A stretch of DNA of 64,000 nt. Origin: Eumeta japonica. Lineage: Eukaryota > Arthropoda > Insecta > Lepidoptera > Psychidae. The notes below the pieces were generated by a model. That model was not told where the DNA came from. It saw only the letters and a list, made by a program, of their open reading frames with translations, and did not search any database. The stretch spans positions 1 to 64,000 of the forward strand of contig BGZK01001187.1 of NCBI GenBank assembly GCA_005406025.1, given 5' to 3'. Positions 1-10,859 of this stretch are shown one piece after another (the stretch's first letter is position 1; the number at the start of each line of letters is the position of its first letter). The position numbers and the translations under genes are program-made.

Positions 1-715
1 TGCATAAAAATCAGGTAATTTTAAATTTACATATCCGTTTGATGCACAGCATTCATATGAAATAACTTACCATTTTTTTCCTTCGATTTGGTATAATTGT
101 AATAACTCAAGATTGATATGCATCTTTATTAAGTCATTTAAATTTCCCTCCTAAATTGATAATTTAATGACAACTTTTAAACAAAATGGAAAGTATTTTT
201 AATAAAAACAACTATTTTGAACTTTTTTCTTGGTTGTTCCTGCATCAGAACCGATTAGTAACAAAACTTTCTTCTTAAAAAGTCTAATAAGATTTTCCAT
301 TCTTGCTTTAACGGAGAGTTTTATCAATGACGGTTCTGAGAACCTATATTTTTTTATTAAAATATTTTTTTCTTATATTAAAGGCAATACAAAAAGAAAA
401 AATTTTAAATACCCAGTAAACGTCGAATAAGAAGATGCCAATGCGTTTGAAGAGGTTTTGAGTTCTGAAAATATTTCGTGTAAAAGCGCACATGAGGATT
501 ACACTACTTTGACATAAATAAAAAATTATTGCTTCTGTAAATTAAATATAACTTCAAACACAAATATAACTTCAAATCTTGATATACAATTTTCACAATA
601 AACAAATCAATACACGCTACAATATATATTTAATATATAAAGTTTTGTAAACATGAACAACAATTTTCATAGACTAACATATTATTTTTCAGAAATTCAT
701 CAATAAAAGTACATG
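1..715. other. AT-rich intergenic or intronic DNA, no gene seen
   Basis: Short AT-rich frames only. No recognisable protein motif, RNA gene or repeat signature up to the left inverted end of the mariner. Confidence 0.6.
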
Positions 716-746
716 TAAGATAGAGGAAAAAGTTTTTTCGTATTTT
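716..746 (+). repeat. Left inverted terminal repeat of the mariner
   Basis: Pairs with 2003-2033 over about 31 bp with a few mismatches, mainly in the outermost bases and around the ACAT/AAGT stretch. It is the 3' end of the element because the transposase reads leftwards. Confidence 0.85.
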
Positions 747-799
747 GTGTACAAATTGAAGAATATTTTATTTACATTTATGATGTATAAGCTATTTTG

Positions 800-1795
800 T
801 TCAACAACTTGTTACCATTTTGTAGGTAGTGATGTAATTTCATTACTGTAGAAATCTTGGGATTACTATTCAAAAAACTGAGACAAATTATTTTAATAGT
901 CCTGTCTTGATGTTAATCTAACACTAATTCAAAAATTCTGAAGAGACCGAAATAGGTGAAAATCTGAGGATGCAAGAATGCATTAACACTTAGTTACCAA
1001 ACTCTCAATATTTGCTGAATTGCTAAAAATATGTGTGGTCTGGCGTTACCATGGTGAAAAACCATACCCTTTCTATTGATCAATTTCGGTCAGTTTTTCT
1101 TCTTGCTTGAGTTCATCAGTTGTTGGCAGTAGAGAACCGAATTGATGATTTTGTCAGGCGGTAAAAGCTTACGAAGAATAATGTCCTTTCAATCCCCCAA
1201 TACATATAGCATTAACTTATTGCGAGATAATTCGGGTTTCGCTATAGTCTGTAGAGCTTGTTTGCCCAGTAACAGTTATGTATATTATATTAAAATTCCT
1301 ATATTAAAACTTATTTTTCATTTTTTAGTTCAATTTATCATTAAAGCGTGTTTTTTTAGTTTTTTCAAACTATATTTTGCACGTTCTTGTCACAGGTAAT
1401 CCATTTTTCATTACCAGTGATCAATATTCTCAAAAACGATATAGAGAATCGTAAATGAATAGACGATTCTTTAGATTTCATTTAGCGAGTTCATGTGGGA
1501 CTCCAGGATTGAGCTTTTTGTATATCGAGCTTTTTCAAATCGGTCAAAACTGTTATGCAGTCAATCCCCAGCTCTTCAGCTATATCGTAAGAAATAATAT
1601 ACTAACTTGCTGTATTTTTCCTAAAATGGCATCGACATAGATTTATTCGTAACGGCTCGACCAGAGCGTTTGACATCAAAATTATCAGACTGAAAATGCT
1701 TGTACCACTTTTGTATTTTTCTAACCGTCACTGCATTAGGTCCAAAAACGTCACTATTTTTTTTGCGACTTGTGTTGAATTTTTCCCTTTGTTGT
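800..1795 (-). pseudogene. Decayed mariner transposase
   Basis: A mariner transposase binds the element ends with an N-terminal helix-turn-helix and cuts and rejoins DNA with a D,D34D catalytic domain. On the minus strand I can follow the order of the family across several frames: FGPNAVTVRKIQKWYKHFQS with NFDVKRSGRAVT (N-terminal region, near 1790-1640), then LLPPDKIINSVLYCQQL (near 1180-1110), then RKGMVFHHGNARPHT (near 1075-1030), then a VLMH segment and a decayed C-terminus. In the family the last motif normally reads HQDNARPH; here the aspartate is glycine, so a catalytic residue is lost. Stops and frameshifts occur throughout. It cannot encode an active enzyme. Confidence 0.88.
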
Positions 1796-2002
1796 TAAAA
1801 AAATTTCGAAATATTTGATATATTTCGAAATTTTTTTTTATAAGTTAGATTCACAAATTTTAGCGGATAGTAGAAAAATGGCAAGACACCGTTTATTCTT
1901 TTTATTTTTCTTTTTTTTTAAATGTCATCTATCTAATGGTATCAAAAGTAGCCAGGTACAAATAACACAATCAAAGAGATTTCACTGGAACTGTTTACTT
2001 AT

Positions 2003-2033
2003 AAAATACGAAAAAATGTTTTCCTCGACCTAA
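2003..2033 (-). repeat. Right inverted terminal repeat of the mariner
   Basis: Inverted counterpart of 716-746, starting with TTAGGTCGAGG at the outer edge on the minus strand. It is the 5' end of the element and is followed by a TA at 2034-2035. Confidence 0.85.
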
Positions 2034-2545
2034 TATATAGATAAAATTGATACGATTCAATATCTGCTGTGTGTAGAAAAGATTTTTTTCACTAATTGCA
2101 TTGAACAACTAACTTATACGTCATCGCACTCCACTCGTAATAATTTCGATTAGTACGACCTTCACAGTGTGTTAGCTACACTGGCACGTTTCCTGTTGAA
2201 AACATATTCTGATCCGGCTTTTTTCTAAGGCGTCAAAAGCGATACACCCAAGTCCAAAAAGGGTCGGTCGGATAGTGGAAACGTACTATCGCTGTGGACG
2301 TAACGACTGCAATCATTTTAAAATCATAGACGCTTCAATTTTATTTATTAGTATAATTTATGTCCGTATATATAGAAACTGTCTAATAATAAAGCCCACT
2401 TCGTTGAAATTCTGAGTATCTATTTAGTTTAGAACAGAAACACTGGCCGGTGTGTACACACGATGCGTAACATATATATGCAAAACAAATTCCCTTAGCT
2501 TACACAAAATTAGTGAGGTCAACATATCATGGTCGACTCCGCATT
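2034..2545. other. No gene seen
   Basis: Mostly AT-rich sequence between the mariner and the GC-rich island; no motif recognised. Confidence 0.55.
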
Positions 2546-2549
2546 ACGG

Positions 2550-2830
2550 GATTAGAGTTAAGCGGCGCGCGTCGCCGGCGGCGCGGGCGGCGGACGAGCG
2601 GCGGCCGGCCGTTAGGCTAAAGCGGGTTTGAGCACCTGTCGTCCGACACGGCACGACATGTGACGCACTCGCGCCAAACTCTCGTTTTGAACGACTCGAA
2701 ACGCGCGACGTGACTCGCGCGGCGCACCGCGCACGTGGCCCGCCCCCGCGCCGCCCGCCCCGGCGTGTAATTATAAAGGGACACGAAGCGCCCTCTCGCG
2801 CCGGGGAGCTGTTAAAAACTTTTCGAAGGG
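2550..2830. promoter_or_regulatory. GC/CpG-rich island with a TATA-like box
   Basis: A block of very CpG-rich sequence in an AT-rich surround, with several CGGCGGC and GCGCG runs. On the plus strand it is followed by TATAAAGG at 2772-2779 and then by more GC-rich sequence to about 2815. This arrangement would fit a promoter with a start site near 2800, but no exon or start codon could be tied to it. It may instead be a conserved regulatory element. Confidence 0.35.
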
Positions 2831-3084
2831 AGTAAAATAAATAAATCTTTAATTTGAACCGAGATTTTCTTAAAATGATGTAATTATACGGCTGATATCA
2901 GATCGAAAACATCTTATGTTTCTTGTAAATTAAGAAAATTATTTAAGTCAAGGGGAGATATCTCTCGTAGACGTACGAAAGTGATCACTAATGGCACGTA
3001 CGGCACGACGACAGTCACAGTACCTAATGAGATAAAGACTATCATTATATAAAATCTCACCCGAATTATGATTTACCCGGATCG

Positions 3085-3205
3085 TGTCGCAGCGACGGCC
3101 GCTCTCGTGTTTCCCGAACAATTAGTCTAATCAGCTCGCCGCGCGGCGCCCTCTCGCGGCGTTCATTACAAGCTGTTAATCACTCCCGGTCCGTTGCTCC
3201 TTTTT
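3085..3205. promoter_or_regulatory. Second GC-rich patch
   Basis: CpG-rich sequence around CGCCGCGCGGCGCC, flanked by several TAAT/ATTA cores (about 3120-3180). This could be a regulatory element; no coding signal is visible. Confidence 0.25.
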
Positions 3206-3209
3206 GTGC

Positions 3210-4415
3210 CTTTGAAATCGACAACTTTACTAATATCTTATCGTTTCTTTGTTAGAAACAAAACCTATCGAATTTAATCGTCAATTGTTGGTTCATTATA
3301 ATCGATCCTTGAGTGATGCACTGTCTGTAATGTACTCTCTAAAATAATAAAATCTTTTATTTCATCAACAATTACTTTATTTAAGTAATATCGTGAATTA
3401 CCGTTTAATGGCTAATAACAAAAATAAAAACCTTTTAAATTATTCGTCGATTGCACGCACGGGAGCTATTACATATTTCTCCAATAGCTTCGAATAGATA
3501 CGTTTAAAATAGTATTATAGTATTAATTACTTAATTACGCATTTAATTAATTACGCATTTTTGTAATCATTTAGATTGACTAAGTTACCGTGGCATCAGA
3601 AGTGGTGCACTGTCACAAAACATTCAATGAGTACTCAATCGACATTGGATTATTGCAGAGATTACGCCTACTGTATTTTTTTAATCGACTGCGGCGAGCC
3701 CAAAAGGAGGGTTATATGCTCAACCTGTATATATATATGCATTTATGTATGTCTGTTGCTACGTTCCCTCGTAGCTATAAAATTTATGAATCAATTTCTT
3801 AAAACAATACATCATTAGATTTATTTTATGATAATTTCAAAAGACAAAAATGGCGAATTTTGGCACTACATTAGGCGTTTAGGAAAATATTTTTTTTTCA
3901 TATAAAGTGAGGGATTGAAATAGGGGTTCAAGAGGCGATCACAAAAGCATATATGTTTTGTATGTTTAGAAGTAGTTGGAAAAGACAAATGGTAATAAAC
4001 TTGAATTATTACATATTGTAACAACCACTTTAATGAATCATATTATTCTGTTTAATTTCTCAATATTTTTTTGACCACTCACAATGTCTTTTTATCCAAC
4101 TGCGCGACAGAAAAACAGGGTTATGGTTTTCACGGTTATGGTTTTAATGGTATATATGTAGCCATTATTCATATTCTTAAAGCGTTCCAACAGCCGAATG
4201 GAGTTTATTTGATAGGATGCGTATCGCTGCATTTAAGCCGTGCAGTGGTCATAAACTAGGTTTTGTTTTACAAAACCAGAATGGCAGTCGTAAAATATAA
4301 AATGGCGGTCAAGACGACAAAACAATTGTATACCTCACTGAATAACATGTCACTAAAAAGTCTTTTAAAATAATATGATTAAGACCACGAGATACGATAC
4401 CGGCAATGATGGGAA
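3210..4415. other. AT-rich sequence without recognised gene
   Basis: Two overlapping short plus frames near 3580-3810 and one near 4071-4259 lack family motifs and splice context. I regard them as chance frames. Confidence 0.5.
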
Positions 4416-4419
4416 AAGC

Positions 4420-4795
4420 TCTTCGACGTCTTTTGAGCAAATCGATCGATATTAACGCAACGTGCGACAGTCTATGCAACTGTTTGGAGAAAATGCTGAT
4501 TAGATTTTGGTCTCGATCAGTGGAATAATTTGAAAGTTATTTCAAAATAAAATTGTCTGAATACTTTACTTTTGAGATTTCTCAAAATGTACCAGGCAGA
4601 ATTAGTTTAAATTTTCAAGAATGGATTTCCCAAAAATTTTGAACTAATGTTAAATGGACCACTTTTTAATGTTGTAAAGTAAGTTACAATAAGAAAGCTA
4701 TTTCAGTTTACAGTTCTAGAGTGATTTTACATTTCAAATGTTATTAGTAACCTTATAAACTGTTAAAAACTACCTTTAAATTAGTGTTAGTTTTA
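4420..4795 (+). repeat. Left part of an interspersed modular repeat
   Basis: Contains GCTGATTAGATTTTGGTCTC followed by a run rich in AAGTTATTTC and AAAATAAAA. The same string type appears in the repeat at 35500-36840 (for example GAGCTGATTAGATTATGG near 36445). The sequence stops where the RTE fragment starts. Confidence 0.5.
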
Positions 4796-4804
4796 TTGTA
4801 TTAT

Positions 4805-5165
4805 AATATGGACCCCTGTTTGGGTGAAGGCCTCCTCCAACTTCTTCCATAACTCTCTGTCTTTGCCTGACTTGATCCAGTCGTTTCCTATCAGATGTGA
4901 AATATCATCAGCTCAACGTCTTATTGGTCGACCGACATTCCTTCGTCCCTGTGCTCCTTTCTATCGTGTGGCTTTTATGGTCCATTTACCATTTGTGTAT
5001 CGTGAAATGTGTCCGGCCCGTCTCCACTTAATGAGAGTTGGTCTCTCTGAGAGCATCGATGAGATTCGTTTTTTGTCTAATGTTTTCATACTTTATGACT
5101 TCTACTTATATGCAACATGCTCCTTTCCATTGCTGTTTGGCCGCATTTAATCTTCTGTTTTATTG
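4805..5165 (-). pseudogene. RTE-type retrotransposon, C-terminal fragment of the endonuclease/reverse transcriptase
   Basis: Read on the minus strand, the fragment gives TAMERSMLHISRSHKV, then LIKWRRAGHISRYTNGKWTI, then GRRNVGRPIRR and DDISHLIGNDWIKSGKDREL followed by WKKLEEAFTQTG. This is the conserved region after the RT domain of insect RTE-clade endonuclease-reverse transcriptases (pattern A.ERSML.I, KW.WAGH.AR, GRP..RW.DDI, DR..W..LEEA). Only this end remains, as expected for 5' truncation during target-primed reverse transcription. At least one stop or frame change lies between TAMERS and LIKWRR. It sits between two halves of an interspersed repeat. Confidence 0.85.
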
Positions 5166-5194
5166 TGCTTGTAAAAACTAGGTAATGCTCTGTT

Positions 5195-5480
5195 CATCGT
5201 TAGAAAGTTATGAGAGGTTTACAAACACGCACACACAAACGCGCGCGCGCGCGTTTTAAAAGTCAAGATCTGATAAAACGCGGACTTGAATACGTCCAAG
5301 ATCTTGTGAAACTCTATTCTCGAAAACCGGACTGAAAGCAATATCTTTCCAATTCACAAAAATTCATAAATTGATCATGGCAGATAGTTAAAAAGTAGTA
5401 AACAACGATTTGGATAGCAGTTGACCCTGCGAGCCGACTCTGAAATTTCCCGCTATTTTCGAGCTCAAAACGCTTCAAAA
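5195..5480 (+). repeat. Right part of the same interspersed repeat, with a short CA/GC run
   Basis: Starts with a GAGAGGTTTACAAACACGCA stretch, runs through ACAC/GCGC simple sequence at about 5225-5255, and ends with CTCGAAAACCGGACTGAAAG. The matching tail at 36650-36840 has GAGGCTTACACACACGC and CGAAAATCGGGCTGAAAATA in the same order, so this is the tail half of the same family. Confidence 0.5.
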
Positions 5481-5489
5481 TATATTCAA

Positions 5490-5780
5490 TCTGTGTTGAA
5501 TCCTAGGCGTATATTTTCTTTTGGTTTCTTGGATGTCCGTTAAGGCACCGGTTCTGCGTACCTCTATAGGACATTCTAGATTTCGTGTATACAATGTCAC
5601 AAATATAACTATAAATAAAGGATCGAAAATATGCAAAGGACTCATCTAAGTATCCACACAAAAAACATTTAGGCTGCAAGACCGCGTTTTTCGTTTGTTT
5701 TTTCCCTTTTGACATTTTATTTAATTTCTTTTCGCTACGATCGGTCAAAGTGAAAAACATATCCGATCCACCTTTTTACA
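5490..5780. other. No gene recognised
   Basis: A minus-strand open frame (5503-5760) has no known motif and no splice or start context. Confidence 0.45.
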
Positions 5781-5784
5781 TACG

Positions 5785-6760
5785 AAGAGATTCGAAAAGG
5801 AAACATATAATATAAGTACATATAATAAAAAATAGAAATGTATATAATATAAAAGTAACATAAGAATATTAAAAACGATCGGAAATTTTGGAGCTCTTCG
5901 TAGGTTTATATATATAGGTTTTTGTGCTCTTCGATAAAAAGTTAAAATATGGTTAGTTTTAGTTGGAAAATTTGGTACACCAGAAAAATTTGATTCAAAT
6001 TTTGTTAAAAAATCCATTTTTATTGAAAAGTTTTAAATTGCTATATTTTTTGTAAGCTTATTTCGATTTTAATTTGTTTTTTAGCATATGATGAAGTTTT
6101 TGGAGATTAAGATATGTTATAGTAAATAGTTGATTGGTTGAGAAGATTTAAAGCATTCTTAAAAAATTATTTTTGGATATTTTCAAACTGTGATAGGTAT
6201 TGAACATGTCGTTAGATCTTTTTTTACGTCATTCAACAGCTTTTTAAACAAATGTGTTTTAAACAAACAAAAACAATATATGTAAAAAAATATATTAGTT
6301 ACAAATACTAGTAGATATGTTACAGAAAATGTTTCTTTAGAAATTGATAATCTGCAATGTCTATTGAACGCGTCATTTAACTTGGTTCGTTTGATGGTAT
6401 TTGATGAAGTTTTTTTTAGTACAAAATGTTTTATAGAGGGACAAAAATCGATTGGATGGAAATTCTTCAAATTATCTTAAAAAAAACATTCATGTGAAAA
6501 TTTAAAAAATTGCAATAATTTTTGATCGCACCGTTTAATTTTCATTTGCTTGGAGGCATTTGACGTGATTTTTGAACACAAAAATCCTAACAATGAGTTA
6601 AAAATCGATTGGATGGAAGTTCTCCAAGTTATCTTTAAAAAAGAAAACCCTATTATGTACATTTTCAAACTGCAATATCTTTAAACACGTCATTCTTTTT
6701 CATTGACTTGGCAGTATTTGACGCAATTTTTGAAGTACAAGAAATTTTAATAATAACAAT
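5785..6760 (-). repeat. Diverged modular repeat, about 160-bp units
   Basis: Related modules begin near 6190, 6350, 6500 and 6665. Each carries a variant of a string like CTGCAATATCTTTAAACACG followed by a GGCATTTGACG-like segment. Two also share AAAAATCGATTGGATGGAA (near 6445 and 6600). Unit spacing is roughly 150-165 bp. Open frames on the minus strand here (6183-6470, 6477-6668) follow the repeat units and are not genes. The wording of the modules resembles the repeat at 35500-36840. Confidence 0.55.
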
Positions 6761-6779
6761 ATAACATAAACTCACACCT

Positions 6780-7000
6780 ACTTTTCAGAAGGGTATGCAG
6801 AAACTATAAATTTCCACATGGTACGATTTTTGTATATCTCTCTTGCCTCACTAAAATCCATCAATCTTTGCATGCAAGCTCGTCGATTGCGGATGCTTAA
6901 AATTTGGCCCTTTTTTAATATGTCCCAATATGGTCAACATAAGATTTTCTAGGGCGACCCTTACCGACCTTTACATCACACACATTCGCTCTATAGACTT
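6780..7000 (-). pseudogene. Retroelement C-terminal tail fragment
   Basis: On the minus strand it reads CDVKVGKGRPRKSYVDHIG, then a KRAKF/ACKD segment with stops, then MWKFIVSAYPSEK just before 6780. I recall this order (GRP.KSY.D.IG ... RRACM ... DR..W...VSAYPSGK) from the ends of lepidopteran retroelement proteins. A second copy lies at 15170-15400. It abuts R1-like RT sequence at about 7000 and may not belong to that element. Exact element class unknown to me. Confidence 0.55.
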
Positions 7001-7004
7001 GTTT

Positions 7005-9041
7005 TGTCAGTTTGTGTTTTGTTTAGCTAGTTGTAAGCTCACTGTATCCATCCAGCGGTGTACTCTCTCGGAAGTGATATCATACATATTATTTATCTCA
7101 TCAACATGCTTAGCGACGATTACTACAGCTACGTCGTCCGCATACGCAACAAGTTAGACGCTCCTTGGCAGTGTCAGTTTCAGAAATTCATCTTACATGA
7201 TTCCATGAGAGCTGACCTAGAACAGAACCCTATGCTACACCTTCGGTAATACCATACTCTCTTAGATCATTATTCGTGTCGTATTTCAGGTCTCTATCTA
7301 TAAAGTAGCTAGCTACTATCTCACGCAAGTATCCTGGTACGTTCTTCTCCTAGAGAGCCTGCATAATGAAAGTCCCATTAGCGGAGTTGAAGGCGTTCCT
7401 GATGTCTAAAGTGGCTACAAATTAGTATTTATTCGAACCATCTTTCCGTCTGGTCCATGCAACTGCTTCCTTGGTCGTATCTACAATTCAATTGATCGCG
7501 TCCAGGGTTGATCACCCTTTCCGAAATCCACATTCATGTCTGCCAGGAGTGGATCGACGATTGCTTCTATTCTCTAAATATCTTACCCGCTGTATTTAGT
7601 ATGCAGAGTGGGCGGTAAGATGACTGTTCATGCCATGGCTTCTTCGCTTTCGAAAGCAGTACTAGTCGTTGTTGTATCTACTTCCGAGGGAAAATCCTTT
7701 CTTTGAGGCATGTATCATATACGCTTAAGAATAATGTTGGTGTTGCCTTTTTCACTGTTTTCAAGGCAATATTAGGGACTCTGTTCAGACCCGGCGCTTT
7801 GTTATTTCGTAGGATTACAGACCACCTTGAGTTCGTTCTCCGTAACGGGCGGAATATCTTCCGGATCGCACTGAACAGACGGATAGCTTAGTATACGCTG
7901 TTATGGAAACAGTGCAACAACGATGTTCTGTAAGAGTTGTGAGCATATGGGTAACGGCATTGGTTGGCGTTTTGGATGTATCATGACTACATTGTATGGC
8001 CTACCCCATGGATCATCCTTATCTACCTCATTGATAAGCTCCTCCCAGCATTTTCTCTTGCTATCTTTGACGGCTTTGTTCAAAGATTGTCGTACTTTTT
8101 TATACTTCTGCGACCAGCTCCATATAGTTAGGTCGTCAATTACCACGCTGAGTTATTCTTCTTTTCTTGAGACACTCTTTACGCAGAACACTGATTTGTC
8201 CAATCCACCGGTACGCCGCAGGCCTTTGGTTCATGCTACGTTTCCGGCTCATACTTGCATCGCAGGCCTGAGTAACTCTTTTCATTAGGTCTTTGGTCAT
8301 TTCTTCTGCACACCGACCGATGATGGGGCCATTATTTAAGGCAATTATTAGTGCAGTTGGGTCATAAGATTTCACTTTTCACTTGACGGTGTTAGATTGA
8401 CTGTTTCGTCTTCTAGGATTCCGGTTATTTAATATTTCCAAGAGAATCGCGTTGTGGTCACTAGCAGTGTAGATATCCATCACCTTCCAATAGAAGTTTC
8501 TTCTGATGAGGTTGCTACTTACAAAACTGAGATCTACGATTGAACTTATGTCTCCTTTAGTATAAATTGGCTGTAAATCACCACTGTTGAGCAGGATTAC
8601 ATCTAGTGTAGTAATCGCTTCTAGCAGTGCTTTTCTTCACGCATTAGTCTGCTTGCTGCCCCAGTCGACTGCCCAGCAATTGAAGTCGCTGGCTATCGCT
8701 ACTGGATAATATTGCTTCGCGTCCTCGATAAGTTGGTCCAGGAAGTTGGTGAATTCAACAATGGAAAAGCTAGGTGGTGCATAGTAGCTGTAGAAACGGA
8801 TGCCATATAGCGTTGCTGCTAGTAAGCTGGAGCTGCCATTGTTAACTGCACTCTGGAAAGGAACTTTGCTACAAGACCAAATGACAGCTTTGATGGTACT
8901 GTCTGTTTCACATGATTGGCCATTTAGGTTTTTATATGGCTCTGCTATAAACACAAGGTCAAGCTTCAATGCCCGTACTGTTTGTGTAAGCAAATCATAT
9001 TCAGCCTCATAGTGATTGATGTTGAGCTGCAGTTTCCTCAT
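7005..9041 (-). pseudogene. R1-like ORF2: APE-type endonuclease and reverse transcriptase, broken
   Basis: The protein would nick target DNA and copy the element RNA there. The first 134 residues (9041-8637) are open and show the endonuclease start (MRKLQLNINHYEAE), EPYKNLNG, IRFYSYYAPPSFSI and IASDFNCWAVDWGSKQTNA. The last motif is normally GDFNAW; here G is replaced by S. The frame then breaks; SIVDLSFVSS and a TASDHNAI segment follow near 8540-8440. RT remains are seen near 7850-7650 and 7620-7380. The catalytic YADD is kept in VAYADDVAVVIVAKHVDE at 7133-7144. After LAKQNTN (about 7005) the expected C-terminal part is replaced by the tail at 6780-7000. It starts a few bases after the ORF1 stop. 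Confidence 0.82.
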
Positions 9042-9054
9042 TTTCGTTTATCCT

Positions 9055-10470
9055 ATATGTTCTGGAGTGCCTTTTTGAAAACTAGGCATCTGCTAGTACC
9101 ACCATGACGAGCAACATTCTCTGTGCCGGATAGTTCAGCATATAATGCACATCTAGCTAGCTTATTACACTTTGCGAATGCGTGTACCTCTTCTCCACTT
9201 TTGATGCAAAGTTTGGATCGTTCTACTTCGCTTTTACACTGAACAGCCCGGTGTCAAAAATGCTAGCATTTGAAGTATTGGACTAGCCTTATCATTATTC
9301 TGATTCGATAGTTGACTCAGCCAATCCTGATTTTGCTGTTTTCTACTACCACCTTCTGCGTTATTGCTGCTGCCAACGTCACCGACGCAGTCTATGTACC
9401 TATTTTCATAATTTCTGCCGTTATGCCGCATTCGTTCCCGGCAACCTTTTGTAAGGCTTCTAGAACGTCATCCTGTGTTGTGGTATCATCAAGATCACAA
9501 ATTTCCAGATCTTTTTCTGGTTCCGTATTGATGACTTTTGCTTCTTGTTTGAGTATGTCCGCAATGGTCTTCTGCAAGACTTGCCCTTTGTGAGTACTCT
9601 CTCTTGAAAGTGTGGTGAGCATGTCTCCGGCTGCCGTCTTACGGATCTTATCCACAGTGTTACAGACCTGGGCACGGCCATCTTGATCCGTATTTTTGAA
9701 TACTTCTCCTTATCCTTCGGGCGGATAATCAGCGCATCAGGTCTCATTGCTGACTTTCGTGGCTTCTTCTGTGTCGGCTTTGATAGAGACCTCGGTTTTT
9801 GGAGGTTGGCTTATGCGCTCCTTTTTGCTCTTCCTTGACAACATCGTCTTTGAGTCTGGCTTTTTGTTGTTCTGCTTGATAAAATTTTGGGGAGGCTCTT
9901 TAGGCTGTTCCTGTCTTGACTGAATCCAATATTTTAGGAGAACGATTTTTTCTCTTTGCCTTTCTAATTTGGCGCCTTTCAGCACCAGTGGATTCGGTGT
10001 CCCCATCTTTTCCGAGCTCCATCTCCGTCTGCTAGTCAGAAGTAACTTTATCGTTCGAATGAGAGTTGTCTATCTTGCTCTCTTCATTTTATTCGTAGTA
10101 GGAGTCTGGTGTTTAGTCAGTGCCCGGGCTTCGAAACTTCTGAATTCCTCAAAAACCAGTTCGATGATTTCCGCCTCGTTTTAATCGCCTTATGGACGTT
10201 TCCTCTAGGTTCAGCATAACTCCACAGGTCATTAATGTGCTTTTTAGAATGTCTAGCAGTTGCTCCTTTGTCATTCTTGTTCCTTTTTTGACGACAGTGT
10301 CAAGGAACCTCCGACCGCTGCCAGAAATTTTGTGTCCATTTTTTTAAATGATAGCAGGTCTATCAGTTTCTTCTTTTCAGCTTTTTTGACAAGCGCTGTC
10401 TGTTGGGCATCACATCCGTTTTCTCCTGCTACATCTTCTTGGTTTTTGTAAGGAGTTTATTCATATTGTT
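9055..10470 (-). pseudogene. R1-like ORF1, gag-like RNA-binding protein, broken
   Basis: Lies just upstream of ORF2 on the minus strand and ends in RCLVFKKALQNI then a stop near 9050. Near 9240-9100 a decayed CCHC zinc-knuckle region is visible: QCKSEVERSKLCIKSGEEVH, then AFAKCNKLARC. Several overlapping open pieces (9392-9655, 9460-9747, 9737-10006) are Lys/Glu/Gln-rich, as gag ORFs of this clade often are, and lie in different frames, so frameshifts are present. The start near 10465 is a guess. Confidence 0.7.
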
Positions 10471-10479
10471 CCAACTAGG

Positions 10480-10850
10480 GAAATATCAGTTCCCTCCAGC
10501 AGAGCCCCGGTTGCTGGAGCAAGCCCACTACTTAAGCTTGGGTGGGGGGACCCGGTGCCCCAAGAAAACCGTTAGCGACGCCGTGCCACGACGAGTCCTC
10601 GGCACGGCATGTTAATACCTTGACTCCATGTAGTTTTGTCCGCGAAAGTTATTTTATTTCACTCCTACCCTCAGTTACTAAGAATAGCGAGCATTCTCCT
10701 ATTCGCAGGACGAGAGGCGCCAGGTAGCAGTTCCTCCGCTGCCTCGGGTGTGTGTGCGTGTAAGTGCGCGCATGCGGCATGCGGTTGTGTGTTGAAAATT
10801 TTTTCACAGGTGCTTTCTAGAATATTTAATAAACTACGTTATGTCTAAAT
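10480..10850. other. GC-rich leader-like region upstream of the R1-like ORF1
   Basis: GC-rich sequence with CCCCGGTT and GGGGGGACCCGG, then a TGTGTGTGCGTG-like run near 10750. It may be the 5' untranslated region of the LINE or host DNA. Small plus frames here show no motifs. Confidence 0.35.
10580..10608. repeat. Short GC hairpin
   Basis: GCCGTGCC and GGCACGGC form a perfect 8-bp stem around 13 nt. It lies in the presumed leader of the R1-like element. Confidence 0.55.
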
Positions 10851-10859
10851 TACAAAACA

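Larger units (their letters stand above)
716..2033 (-). mobile_element. Complete mariner-like element (Tc1/mariner), inactive
   Basis: A 1,318-bp unit, the usual size for mariner. The right end reads, on the minus strand, TTAGGTCGAGGAAAACATTT; the left end reads, on the plus strand, TAAGATAGAGGAAAAAGTTT; both continue with TTTCGTATTTT. These are inverted terminal repeats of about 31 bp. A TA dinucleotide follows at 2034-2035, as expected for a TA-target element; the left flank reads TG, so the duplication is imperfect. The interior is a degenerate transposase gene read leftwards. The end sequence resembles the mauritiana/cecropia group, but subfamily is only an impression. Confidence 0.9.
6780..10650 (-). 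mobile_element. R1-like non-LTR retrotransposon, near full length, inactive
   Basis: Two decayed ORFs in LINE order on the minus strand: a gag-like ORF1 (about 10470-9055) and an endonuclease/RT ORF2 (9041-about 7005). A GC-rich leader lies further out (10480-10850) and a foreign-looking tail at 6780-7000. Both ORFs have frameshifts and stops. I could not define a target-site duplication or poly(A), so the outer limits are approximate. Confidence 0.75.

Noticed and set aside
3576..3818. Two overlapping plus frames of 70-80 codons
   Set aside because: No motif, no splice context, and the two frames exclude each other.
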